Of a stretch of DNA of 64,000 nucleotides, positions 44,465-52,632 are shown one piece after another (the stretch's first letter is position 1; each line of letters opens with the position of its first letter). The notes beneath the pieces were generated by a model. The model did not search any database, had not been told where the DNA came from, and saw only the letters and a program-made list of their open reading frames with translations. A program made the position numbers and the translations under genes. The stretch is from CALXQW01 sp031553045. Its GTDB lineage: Bacteria > Verrucomicrobiota > Verrucomicrobiia > Opitutales > Intestinicryptomonadaceae. The stretch covers positions 32,180-96,179 of the forward strand of contig JAVBLZ010000009.1 in NCBI GenBank assembly GCA_031553045.1, given 5' to 3'.

Positions 44465-45103
44465 TCAGTAATAATCCAACTCAAATTCAAAATCTATATT
44501 CAAATATGACGTTGAAGGCTCGCTATATGGCCAATGATAAGAGTGTATTTGAAAAGGTTTGCCGAGCAAATTCAAGTTAAAGACAGTGTCTAAAATGCGT
44601 GTGTCGTTTTCGTCAATAGGCTTTAGTTTGCCCGCTTGCATATAGTATTCATGCGGCATATGCGCTAGAGGCGCAAATCCAAATTCAATCGGGTAGAAAT
44701 ATTCCCGCATTTGCATGGGCACATAGGGTGCATAGTCTTCGAGATATACGGGCAGCAGTATTTCGAATCTGGAATTGACCGTATCTTCTTTCATGTGCAG
44801 GACGCATTTTTCAAAAATATCCGGCGTATATCCTCGTAGATACGGAGGAGAATATGCGTAGCAATCTTCCAAAATATGATAATCATATTTTCCTGAAGCG
44901 GATAATTCGGAGGGCGTTCTATTTGGATTACGCCAATAATAGCTCCAAGTTACGGATATTTTGGCTTCTTTCATTTTCCAGAAAATGTGCATTGCTTCCG
45001 CCAAATTGAATGGACCCACAAAAGATGTAAACGTCAATCGCTCTGTATTTTCCACATATTTTGGATTGAATGGAAATGGATTTATGAATGTAAAGTCATT
45101 CAT
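44465..45103 (-). CDS. Last protein of the capsid module, unrecognised
   Basis: This 212-residue protein starts at 45103 (MNDFTFINPFPF), two bases after the stop of the preceding gene; an upstream start would overlap it by 49 bases. It is rich in Tyr, Pro and acidic residues, with no membrane segments. I recognise no family. Its position after the tail-hub-like gene suggests a tail tip or adaptor. It lies 11 bases from the convergent ftsK stop. Confidence 0.5.
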   Translation of the reverse strand: MNDFTFINPFPFNPKYVENTERLTFTSFVGPFNLAEAMHIFWKMKEAKISVTWSYYWRNPNRTPSELSASGKYDYHILEDCYAYSPPYLRGYTPDIFEKCVLHMKEDTVNSRFEILLPVYLEDYAPYVPMQMREYFYPIEFGFAPLAHMPHEYYMQAGKLKPIDENDTRILDTVFNLNLLGKPFQIHSYHWPYSEPSTSYLNIDFEFELDYY

Positions 45104-45105
45104 TT

Positions 45106-46842
45106 TTAATCGTCGTAAAAGTTTTCGTTGGGTTCGGTCATAAGCACGAAACATTTTGCAGGGCGCCCATTATGACAGATTAAAATTTCTCTCGGCTGCA
45201 TGAGACAGTTTGGTTTCATGAGAGCCGGGTCCAAATCAATTATAGGTTTTTCGCCTTCACTGTCGCCTATCTGCAAGCTGTCAAAATCATCCTCATAAAT
45301 AAAAGTATTGATGCCGGATGAAGAGGAGCTGCTTAAATCAATTAGATTTAATTTTCTGGCATTCACTTTTGCCGAGGCGCTCTTTGGCACTTTTCTAGAC
45401 CTGTTGATTCTGAAAAGTTCGGTGATGTCGGTAGGGTATAGATATTTTGGCGGGCCCAAAAAAAGTGTCTTAATTTCAGTTGTAAGGTCTTCGACAGAAC
45501 TTGTAACACAGGCTATTATTGGAGCGTTCTGCTGCGGAACGTTTGCAATGCTGATGCGTTTGGCAATGTCTAAAACTGAGTTTGAGTTTGGCGGCAGTAT
45601 AATTTCACCTTCATATTGCAGATTTTCGCAGGCTTCATAAATTGCTTTGGCAAGACCTACGGGCGTACTTTCCTCCGTGGCTTCTTGGAAAGAAGTTGAA
45701 TATGTCCCGCTACTTAAATTTGTCGCCAAGATATTTAGCGACACTTTTTTTTCCATCTTCTTACCTTTGCGGGTATAGGTGAAAATTGCGGTGGCGTTAT
45801 CGTATTCCAAACTAGCGCCCATCCAGTCGTACACGCCGCCTTTTTTCAGTTCATAAGCCAGATTACCGGCTCTCTTAGAATTTTTCAGCACAAAGTCTGT
45901 GATGTCTTCAGATTTATAGGCGGGGAATTTTTCCAGCCACCAATTCTTGTCTGTAATTTTGATAAATTCAGATTCTATTTTTGATTTTTGAGATGCAACT
46001 TTTTCTCCCTCCAAATCTACCGTCATAACAAGAGTGCGTCGGGAAAATGGATTTGCATTTGGTGGATAAATGTCTTCTTCAACCGTATGCCATTCGCCTG
46101 AATCGTCGGAGTGTGTTTTTTCATACTTAATGCAAACGCAGGGTATTATAAGGTCGTCTCTGGGCGAAATTTTGCAAGAGATAATCTCATCTTGTAAGAT
46201 ATCTAAATGCTCTATATTCAGGTCTGAACGCTTTTTGATATTGAGGCTTGGCAGCTTGTTGGTTTCATAAGTAAAATATGCTATCGCATCTGGCGCCCAG
46301 TTTAAGCACCTGCGGAGGGCTTCGGCGCAAGAGAGGTCTCTTACTTCGTCAAAAAGCATTGGGGTGTTGAGAGAAATTTCTCCCACCCTAAGTTCTGCGC
46401 CGCAGCTAATTGCATGCTCAAGAATGTCTAAAATTTGCGCATCTATATTGGTCTTAACGCCATTGCGGTCTTGACCAAATATTATTTTACTTTTGTGTAC
46501 ATCGCCAAAATTATTAACACCCAAACTAGACTTCCAGATTTGCTGATAGACTATCTGCTCCAAGTGCAGCCATGGATTTTTTGCAATAAAACTTTTTGAT
46601 TGCGACAAAGCGTTTGCATTTTTTGCAGAGCTGCAAATAGAGCCTTCAAAGATGGCATCGCCATTTTTTAAAACTTTGAATGAGTTTGAATTTAACAAAT
46701 CTAAGCACGCATTTTCTAAATTCACATCAAAAGAAAATTCATCTGAGGCGAGGCTTTTTTTTGTTATTTTTGCGCGTGAAATACCGGCGCTTTCAAAGCT
46801 GATAATTTTATCCGCAATTTTTATGTAGTATGAATTTTTCAT
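45106..46842 (-). CDS. Large tail/baseplate-like protein
   Basis: This 578-residue, beta-rich soluble protein is the largest of the module. Its N-terminus (ADKIISFESAGISRAKITKK) and middle (SEDITDFVLKNSKRAGNLAYEL) have no secure family, but LFLGPPKYLYPTDITELFRI and the strand-rich layout resemble phage tail hub or baseplate proteins of the gpD type. Its ATG overlaps the TGA of the 46-residue gene. Function is inferred from position. Confidence 0.5.
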   Translation of the reverse strand: MKNSYYIKIADKIISFESAGISRAKITKKSLASDEFSFDVNLENACLDLLNSNSFKVLKNGDAIFEGSICSSAKNANALSQSKSFIAKNPWLHLEQIVYQQIWKSSLGVNNFGDVHKSKIIFGQDRNGVKTNIDAQILDILEHAISCGAELRVGEISLNTPMLFDEVRDLSCAEALRRCLNWAPDAIAYFTYETNKLPSLNIKKRSDLNIEHLDILQDEIISCKISPRDDLIIPCVCIKYEKTHSDDSGEWHTVEEDIYPPNANPFSRRTLVMTVDLEGEKVASQKSKIESEFIKITDKNWWLEKFPAYKSEDITDFVLKNSKRAGNLAYELKKGGVYDWMGASLEYDNATAIFTYTRKGKKMEKKVSLNILATNLSSGTYSTSFQEATEESTPVGLAKAIYEACENLQYEGEIILPPNSNSVLDIAKRISIANVPQQNAPIIACVTSSVEDLTTEIKTLFLGPPKYLYPTDITELFRINRSRKVPKSASAKVNARKLNLIDLSSSSSSGINTFIYEDDFDSLQIGDSEGEKPIIDLDPALMKPNCLMQPREILICHNGRPAKCFVLMTEPNENFYDD

Positions 46843-46979
46843 ATATCCATGCGCAGGTTTTGCATATTTTGAGAGTAATCTTCAATGCGTTTTTCAAGCT
46901 CCTCTATGAGGTTTGCAAGGTCGCAAATTTTATTTTCCAAATCGACTAACGCCGAGAGTAGTTCTTCTTGAGATTTCAT
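46839..46979 (-). CDS. 46-residue coiled-coil protein of the capsid module
   Basis: ATG at 46979 overlaps the upstream stop as ATGA (46976-46979), and the TGA at 46841-46839 overlaps the next ATG as ATGA (46839-46842). The product is one helix with a heptad pattern (LSALVDLENKICDLANLIEE, then LEKRIEDYSQNM). The double overlap on both sides is strong evidence of a real, translationally coupled gene. It may be a scaffold or chaperone for tail assembly. Confidence 0.75.
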   Translation of the reverse strand: MKSQEELLSALVDLENKICDLANLIEELEKRIEDYSQNMQNLRMDI

Positions 46980-47371
46980 AAGATTGGGTTGTCTGAAGTA
47001 AATTCGTAGCGATGTAAGGTTTTAATGCCGTCCAAAGAGGCGTCTAATTTTGTCATAATCGTGTTTTGAAGCGTCAAACTTTTAGATGCTTCAAAAGGGT
47101 TAGATTCACTTTCCAAAATCAGCAAAGATGCACCTTTGGAGTCTAGCAAAAATGCGTGCTCATGCAAAAATATTTGCGCTTGGCGTTCATTTTTATGCGT
47201 GCGTTCAACATCCAAAGATAGGCTATAAGAAGCATTTTGCCTGTCGAAAATCTTTGCTTTTTTTGCGCCTATTAAATTTTCCGTCTGTATTTTTCTTCTG
47301 ATGGAAAGCTCAACTTTCATCGGCAAAATTTTTGCGTCGCAAATTGTAATGTCTGAAAATTTTACATTCAT
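46976..47371 (-). CDS. Tail-like structural protein
   Basis: This 131-residue protein is mixed alpha/beta and unrecognised at the family level. It has a hydrophobic-polar alternation typical of tail tube or minor structural proteins (LDVERTHKNERQAQIF, LLILESESNPFEASK). It lies five bases after the gp37-like gene and overlaps the next gene. Role by position only. Confidence 0.45.
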   Translation of the reverse strand: MNVKFSDITICDAKILPMKVELSIRRKIQTENLIGAKKAKIFDRQNASYSLSLDVERTHKNERQAQIFLHEHAFLLDSKGASLLILESESNPFEASKSLTLQNTIMTKLDASLDGIKTLHRYEFTSDNPIL

Positions 47372-47376
47372 AAGTT

Positions 47377-47811
47377 TTATTCCAAAACAGCGCTTGCGCT
47401 AAAGTTTAAGGCTACCGCCAAGGTATTTCCGCAAGGTTCAAGCTTTTGCCATGGGGCTTGCGCATCTAACGTCAACTTTGAGTAGCCGCAAGAAATGGGC
47501 GTCTTCCAGTTATGCAGATGCTTTGCCAGATTCTCCGCAACGGAGTTTATTGATTCGTCAAATCTGTTTGTGGACAAATCGCATTCTACAATTATATTTA
47601 TGGCAACTTTTGAAAATGTCGGGCCTGCCGTATATTTCGAGGCTTCCAATGGGGTTGGAATTTTTAATGTTATGCGTGTGGGCTTGTCGGAAAAATTTAG
47701 ATTCTTGTCAACACGCCCGCTTTCAAGCCTTATTGAGGCGTTTTTAAATTCCGCCAAACTTTGCAGATGAAAAAGAATTTCATCTTCCAATTTATCCAAA
47801 GCGCCTTTCAT
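47377..47811 (-). CDS. Gp37-like tail completion protein
   Basis: This 144-residue protein follows directly after the gp36-like gene, the order seen in Mu-like phages where gp37-type (DUF1834-like) proteins follow. Secondary structure appears alpha-beta (AGPTFSKVAINIIVECD, SINSVAENLAKHLHNWK). It would finish the head or tail connector. The family assignment is tentative. Confidence 0.5.
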   Translation of the reverse strand: MKGALDKLEDEILFHLQSLAEFKNASIRLESGRVDKNLNFSDKPTRITLKIPTPLEASKYTAGPTFSKVAINIIVECDLSTNRFDESINSVAENLAKHLHNWKTPISCGYSKLTLDAQAPWQKLEPCGNTLAVALNFSASAVLE

Positions 47812-47812
47812 A

Positions 47813-48265
47813 TTATAGCCCTCCCAAATTTTCAGAGTTTATTTTGCGTTCTCTTTTGTGCAGCACGTTTGCGCTCTTTTTTGAATCTCCTGTTCTCACG
47901 CCGTTTGCAGGGCGAGATATTGGCAATTCAGACAATGCAATGCGCCTTAAAGTTTGCCGTGCAATATCGGCGTGCTTTTCTTGCAATGCGCTTATTTCCA
48001 TATTGGGCATGCGTAAAATCAATCTTTCCACAGCAAGGCGCAGTGCGCACTCTTTAAGTTCAGGCGGTATTTTTGAATGGTTTGCGTCTAAAAAATTTAG
48101 ATCGCTTGCCGCAATTTCCGCACGAATTTCTGCGGTGATATTTGAGAGTATCTCGTCTTCAATGGAGCGTTCTTTTGTTTTAAGCCTTGCAGATTTTAGT
48201 ATTTCAATTTGCGGCTTGTTCAGGGCGCATTCCAAGTCATAACTCGTTATTGTAATCCAGTTCAT
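47813..48265 (-). CDS. Gp36-like (DUF1320) head completion protein
   Basis: This 150-residue protein fits the gp36/DUF1320 group, which forms the head-tail connector in Mu-like phages. Typical is the helical body with ILSNITAEIRAEIAASDL and PPELKECALRLAVERLIL. It is separated from the capsid gene by a hairpin (48281-48307) and from the gp37-like gene by one base. Confidence 0.65.
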   Translation of the reverse strand: MNWITITSYDLECALNKPQIEILKSARLKTKERSIEDEILSNITAEIRAEIAASDLNFLDANHSKIPPELKECALRLAVERLILRMPNMEISALQEKHADIARQTLRRIALSELPISRPANGVRTGDSKKSANVLHKRERKINSENLGGL

Positions 48266-48280
48266 AAAATTTTTTTTGTG

Positions 48281-48307
48281 AAGGCGCAGGGTTTTAGCCT
48301 GCGCCTT
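48281..48307 (-). other. Hairpin between the capsid and gp36-like genes
   Basis: AAGGCGCAGG (48281-48290) pairs perfectly with CCTGCGCCTT (48298-48307) with a seven-base loop. On the minus strand it is followed by A residues and only then by TTTT, so it is not a canonical terminator. It could stabilise or attenuate the mRNA and set a high capsid-to-connector ratio. Confidence 0.65.
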
Positions 48308-48314
48308 CGGGTTA

Positions 48315-49232
48315 TTATGCTATTGTCAATTTTGCCACGCCAAGATTGCTTGTTGCGGCTATTGTCGAATAGTGCTCTACGGTGATATCCGTATATTTTG
48401 CGTGTTCTTCGCAATACACTCTAAACGGACTGCCGTTTTCCATAGGCGTATAAAAACGCTTTAGGTTTGAAGGCTCATCTTTGGAAATCACGCCTGAAGA
48501 ATAGAATGCAAAGACCGTATCACCCAAAATTTCTTTCTTGGTTGAAGCATTTTGCTGGTATCTGCTTGAGAGAACTTCGCAACCTTCCAAGAGGAATTTG
48601 GCGGCGAGCTCGTCTTTGAGCATTGCGCCGGATTTAAACGCCACGGCGGTTTGCTGTTCTTCAAGACAAGTCATACGTTTGTTCCATGCGCTTTCTCCGA
48701 ACAAGATTTTGTTGGGGCGCACACCGCTTTCATTTGCCGCCAAATTCAGAGCAATCCTGATGTCGGAATCCGGATTTGCATTGCCCGACCAGTTTGACGT
48801 TTCATGCGGCATTGCTATTGAATCAAGCGCAGCAATGGCACGCCTTAATTCATTGCGTAAAAGACGCTGCAAAAGCATTTGTGTATATCTTTCCTGCCAG
48901 TCTTCGCCGACGACTTCATCGTGGTCTATGCGTATTGTAAGGCCTTTATTGAAGGTCTTTTCGTTTACAGTTTCGCCCTGATATTGAACCCTTTTAAATT
49001 CCGCACCTATTGCCCTTATATCATCGCTTTCTGAATAGAAGGCTTCGGCGTTGTCGCTGCGTTTAAATTCAAACCTTCTGCCTACAGGCACGCCTGGCGC
49101 AATAAAATCTAAAATTGCCTCTATATTGCTTGGGTCTTTCCAGCCGGAGGAGAAAATTGTGAGTGCCTCTGAAAATGTTGCCGCATTAAATCTGCTCTCG
49201 TTGGCAAGTGTTATGTTTTGTGTTGAACTCAT
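48315..49232 (-). CDS. Major capsid protein
   Basis: This 305-residue protein fits a HK97-fold major capsid protein of the gpE/Mu-like group. N-terminal helix (FNAATFSEALTIFSSG), RFEFKRSDNAEAFYSES-like loop, ERYTQMLLQRLLRNELRRAI spine helix and RPNKILFGESAWNKRM all fit the fold. Two hundred or so copies would form the shell. It follows the decoration gene and precedes a stem-loop. Confidence 0.75.
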   Translation of the reverse strand: MSSTQNITLANESRFNAATFSEALTIFSSGWKDPSNIEAILDFIAPGVPVGRRFEFKRSDNAEAFYSESDDIRAIGAEFKRVQYQGETVNEKTFNKGLTIRIDHDEVVGEDWQERYTQMLLQRLLRNELRRAIAALDSIAMPHETSNWSGNANPDSDIRIALNLAANESGVRPNKILFGESAWNKRMTCLEEQQTAVAFKSGAMLKDELAAKFLLEGCEVLSSRYQQNASTKKEILGDTVFAFYSSGVISKDEPSNLKRFYTPMENGSPFRVYCEEHAKYTDITVEHYSTIAATSNLGVAKLTIA

Positions 49233-49250
49233 ATTATTAACCTTTTTTTA

Positions 49251-49943
49251 TTATATTGATTTTACTGCAATCCATGCAATTTTTGTTGTGTTTTTAACGC
49301 CTGCCACATCCAGAGTGAATGAGATGGTGTTTGCGCCGGCGCTTGCGGATACGCTCTTTACAGAGCCTCCTGCAACTTGCAAAGTCGCCAAAATAGTATC
49401 GCCCAACTTCATGCCTGAAACTGTCAAAGTATCGACAGTGGCTGAGTCTTTACTCCAAGTGTGTGTGCCTGAAGCGCCTATTGCAAATGCGCTGCCGCCA
49501 AAGCACTGTGTGTCCGCTTCAAGGCTTGCGTTTGCTTCGGCATTTGTAAGCGCAACGCCAACCTTATAAGATCCTAAACTTGGCGTAGGGCTAACCTTGC
49601 CGTTTTCGGCAGTGTAGAGGCTTTGACCTGCTACTATGTTTGTTGAAGCAACATAGAGCACGGTGCTTGATGTAGAGCCTGCCAGCGTTACGTTTACAGC
49701 GTCGCCAGATGCGCCGGAATCTGTGCATACGCCCATGGGTTTGTCGCCAACATTTGCAATCCTAATTCCAGACGCCGATGTTTGCGTTACAATCAGATTT
49801 TTTGCCGCAATCAAATCGTCGGCAATCATAGTGATGTTGCCCGCATGAGTGCCTTCCGCTATATTGCAGAAGATTTCCGATTGTCCATATTTTAGCTGGG
49901 AAAATATTTTCCCCAGTGTGATTTTTATTTTATTCATATTCAT
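49251..49943 (-). CDS. DUF2190-type capsid decoration protein with a C-terminal Ig-like extension
   Basis: The start is chosen near 49943 (MNMNKIKIT); the frame is open to 49991. Residues about 25-150 resemble DUF2190 capsid-associated proteins (KPMGVCTDSGASGDAVNVTL; VAGQSLYTAENGKV). The final 80 residues (TLTVSGMKLGDTILATLQVA ... TISFTLDVAGVKNTTKIAWI) look like an added Ig-type beta domain, common on phage surfaces as a decoration that binds glycan. It lies 18 bases before the capsid gene. Confidence 0.6.
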   Translation of the reverse strand: MNMNKIKITLGKIFSQLKYGQSEIFCNIAEGTHAGNITMIADDLIAAKNLIVTQTSASGIRIANVGDKPMGVCTDSGASGDAVNVTLAGSTSSTVLYVASTNIVAGQSLYTAENGKVSPTPSLGSYKVGVALTNAEANASLEADTQCFGGSAFAIGASGTHTWSKDSATVDTLTVSGMKLGDTILATLQVAGGSVKSVSASAGANTISFTLDVAGVKNTTKIAWIAVKSI

Positions 49944-49983
49944 ATTTTTTTGTTGTTTGTGCGTGAGGTGTTCACGCTTAAAA

Positions 49984-50697
49984 TTATGCAAGAAACTCCT
50001 TCTTCACTTGTGCAAACGCTGCAGTGTAGGTGAGCGATGAATCTTTCATTCGTTCTTTTGCAAGTTCCGCCAAATTGAATTTTGCCACAGATTGTTTGGG
50101 CAGAATTTGGACGGTGGGCAATTTTCCTGAATCAGGAATTTTTTTTATCCTTACAGATTCCAATTTTTCAATTTTTGTAAGGCATGAATTTAGCCCTTCT
50201 GAAATACTCAGTATGGAATTTGAAAATTCATCCGCTTTTAAATTTAGATTTTCCAAATTTTGCTCTGTTGGCACGTTGAGGATTTTTCCGCTTCCCGCTA
50301 TGTTTGGGTTGTTTGTAAGCCCTATTGAAATGAGTCTTATTGGGGTGAATACTCCGTTTTTAATTTTTTTCATTTCCCATCTTGCCGACATATTTTGAAT
50401 TTCTTTTTTCAAAATTTTCTCATAAATATCGTCATCATAAGCACAGAGAACGGCTATTGAATCTTCAAGAATTTCTATCGCCTTAACTTCTCCGACAGGC
50501 AAAAGCGCCTTAGTCGGGTTTTCGTCAGGGTGTCCTATAAAAATTGGGCATTTGATTTTTTTGAAGTGTCCAAAGAGCGAATTAAAATTTTTCTGAAGCC
50601 TTAATCCGCACTTTGCATCCACTATTTGAAGACCCTTTGGATGTTGCCACTCGCCAAATGGCGACAATGTTTGTAGTAAAATTTTTTTAGGCTTCAT
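49984..50697 (-). CDS. Mu gpI-like protease/scaffold protein
   Basis: The start at 50697 (MKPKKILLQTL) overlaps the portal stop by 11 bases; the longer frame to 50730 is less likely. The 237-residue product resembles phage I proteins, whose N-terminus is a prohead protease and whose C-terminus is a scaffold. It has CPIFIGHPDENP, then LPVGEVKAIEI, and QNMSARWEMK (about residues 100-130), fitting the family. The C-terminal half (ISEGLNSCLTKIEKLE) is coiled coil. Confidence 0.65.
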   Translation of the reverse strand: MKPKKILLQTLSPFGEWQHPKGLQIVDAKCGLRLQKNFNSLFGHFKKIKCPIFIGHPDENPTKALLPVGEVKAIEILEDSIAVLCAYDDDIYEKILKKEIQNMSARWEMKKIKNGVFTPIRLISIGLTNNPNIAGSGKILNVPTEQNLENLNLKADEFSNSILSISEGLNSCLTKIEKLESVRIKKIPDSGKLPTVQILPKQSVAKFNLAELAKERMKDSSLTYTAAFAQVKKEFLA

Positions 50698-51871
50698 CTT
50701 CAGAAACCTCGCTTTCCAAAGGAAAGGCAAAACGCTTTGCCAATTCTAAGGGGTCTGCCTTTAAGCCTAGAAGGCTGAGGCGTTCAATAATCTCAAGTTC
50801 AAATTTGTGCATTTCATAATCTGGCAAACGCAGCTTGAATTTTGCCAAGGGTTCTTCATTTTCGCCGAAAGCGATTTTAATTATCTGCCTGTCAACTTGT
50901 CTATTTAAGGTGTCGTTGATATTTTCCGCATCTTGTTCTTCTATTATTGAAGACTCGTAGCCTTGCAGGGTTGATCCGTAACTTTTTGCACTAAGAGTGC
51001 TTAAATCCCCGCCCATCCAAAGTGAACAAAGCAGACGGTCTATGCGCTCTATGATTGCGGGGTAGGGTAGTTGACCTCGGGTTGATATATCCACGGCATC
51101 CAACTGTGTGCCTTGTGAAATCACCGCATGAAATTCTGCGCCAAAATCGCTGACCGCCTTGCAGACAGCGTCCCACTGTTCAGAGCCCGGGTAGGCGTCT
51201 GTGATTGCCTTAATGCCGGGCATTCCGTTGCGTTCGCAATAAATCAGCCAATCTTTGAGTGGTAACTGCTTAAAGAGATATGCTATTGACGAGGCAAACA
51301 TAATGCCATCAGAACAGGTGGTGAGCCACTCATCGTCATCCAAATCTTTGCCGGGGTTTGTATCGCCCTCTCTGGAGAGCAGGCGCAATTTGTTTGACGT
51401 ATTTTCAAAAAGCCAAAGCGGATATTTTATAAACCTGCCTTTGATTTCGCCATTGCGTTCAAAAAATTCGATTTTATGGACGGCGTATTTCATCGGCACC
51501 GCCTCCATCATTTGCGATATTAAAAGTTTCAGTCCACCTCTTTCATTGCCGTCGGCGATATTGTGTGCTTCCAGATTGTCATAGAATTTTTTCAAAACTT
51601 CCCTATGCAATCTTGCCCTCGGAGAATTTTCCAGTTGCACAATTTCCGCCTCCAATCTGGAGATGGATTTTTTTCTTTTGAGATTCAGTCCGGATATTAT
51701 GTCGTCTCTTTTGAGTATTGCCTCAAAAATTCTGACGGCTGTCGAGAGCCTGCCTTCTTCAAATGCGTCCAGTGCGCTTGACAAGTTTTCCGGACGCAGG
51801 TTTTTTATTGGGTTGAAATGCGCTCTAGATATGAGCGTATTCAAGTTTGTAGAGATGGATTTTGCGTTCAT
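50687..51871 (-). CDS. Mu gp29-like portal protein (DUF935)
   Basis: This 394-residue protein fits the DUF935 family, the portal of Mu-like phages. Typical are the N-terminal helices (VRIFEAILKRDDIISGLNLK), then ERNGMPGIKAITDAYPGS (about residues 215-232), and a C-terminal helical crown. The portal forms the dodecameric DNA gate. In Mu-like phages the gene lies after the terminase genes; no terminase precedes it here. It is the first gene of the module. Confidence 0.85.
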   Translation of the reverse strand: MNAKSISTNLNTLISRAHFNPIKNLRPENLSSALDAFEEGRLSTAVRIFEAILKRDDIISGLNLKRKKSISRLEAEIVQLENSPRARLHREVLKKFYDNLEAHNIADGNERGGLKLLISQMMEAVPMKYAVHKIEFFERNGEIKGRFIKYPLWLFENTSNKLRLLSREGDTNPGKDLDDDEWLTTCSDGIMFASSIAYLFKQLPLKDWLIYCERNGMPGIKAITDAYPGSEQWDAVCKAVSDFGAEFHAVISQGTQLDAVDISTRGQLPYPAIIERIDRLLCSLWMGGDLSTLSAKSYGSTLQGYESSIIEEQDAENINDTLNRQVDRQIIKIAFGENEEPLAKFKLRLPDYEMHKFELEIIERLSLLGLKADPLELAKRFAFPLESEVSEDEA

Positions 51872-52093
51872 GCCGCAAAATATATACCAATATGCGCCTT
51901 ATGAAAAATTTACTTTGAGTACTTTTGATTAAACAAGAACTTTTGATATTTTTGAATCTGTTTTATCTAAAAATAATTGAAAACATTTAAAAAAAACGCC
52001 ACGCAAAGTAAGTTAATTTGAAGTTTGAGAACGTATTTTAGACAGATGTACGCACATGATAAGATGCTTGTTTAAATTGGCTTTAAACTGATT

Positions 52094-52540
52094 TTAGCGT
52101 CGGAGACTTTTAAATCCGACATTTGGAAAGTGTGAAATTTCCAAAACTTCACCATCCTTATTGTGGACGACATTTACAACATCATAGCGGTAGTTGTGAG
52201 ATTTTTCCGACTTGATTTCACGCATATATTGTTTCGCCGCCGCCAAAATATTCTTACGTTTTTTTAAAGACATTGCCGCATGATAACCGGAAACTTGTGC
52301 GTTTTCCAATCTGGATTTTACTTCAACAAACACCAAGCAGTCGGCAATTTTATCAAAGGCGACAATATCAATTTCTTTGTGTTTGTGTTTATAATTTCTT
52401 GCCAGAATTTTTAGGCCGCAATTTTTACTCAAATATTTTGCGGCTTCTTTTTCAGATAAAATCCCCAGAGTTTTCTTGTCGGATTGTCTGTTTAGTCCAA
52501 GAAAAGATGCGATTTTAGATACAAATTGAGAAAATTTCAT
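52094..52540 (-). CDS. yraN: YraN/UPF0102 nuclease-fold protein
   Basis: This 148-residue protein has the UPF0102 fold: EKEAAKYLSKNCGLKILARN, then HKEIDIVAFDKIADCLVFVE with the nuclease-like D-x-E-x-K pattern continuing VKSRLENA. The family is of unknown cellular role but related to Holliday-junction resolvases. It starts upstream of the AraC-type gene on the opposite strand and ends 222 bases from the capsid module. Confidence 0.85.
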   Translation of the reverse strand: MKFSQFVSKIASFLGLNRQSDKKTLGILSEKEAAKYLSKNCGLKILARNYKHKHKEIDIVAFDKIADCLVFVEVKSRLENAQVSGYHAAMSLKKRKNILAAAKQYMREIKSEKSHNYRYDVVNVVHNKDGEVLEISHFPNVGFKSLRR

Positions 52541-52632
52541 TGAATTTTTTATAATATGTTTGATTCATTTGGGATTTTTGTAAAGATTTCCGTTTTTCCC
52601 AACCGTTTTGTAACAAGATTTCAATTTTAAGA

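Larger units (their letters stand above)
44465..51871 (-). mobile_element. Orphan Mu-like capsid/tail module
   Basis: Ten intact, mostly overlapping genes on the minus strand encode a DUF935 portal, a protease/scaffold, a decoration protein, a major capsid protein, gp36-like and gp37-like completion proteins, tail-like proteins and a small coiled coil. No terminase, tape measure, sheath, lysis gene, integrase, transposase or repressor is present, and no tRNA or direct repeat marks its ends. It fills the space between ftsK and yraN exactly. The order (portal to tail) is typical of phage, so it comes from one; the lack of decay suggests selection. Confidence 0.75.
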
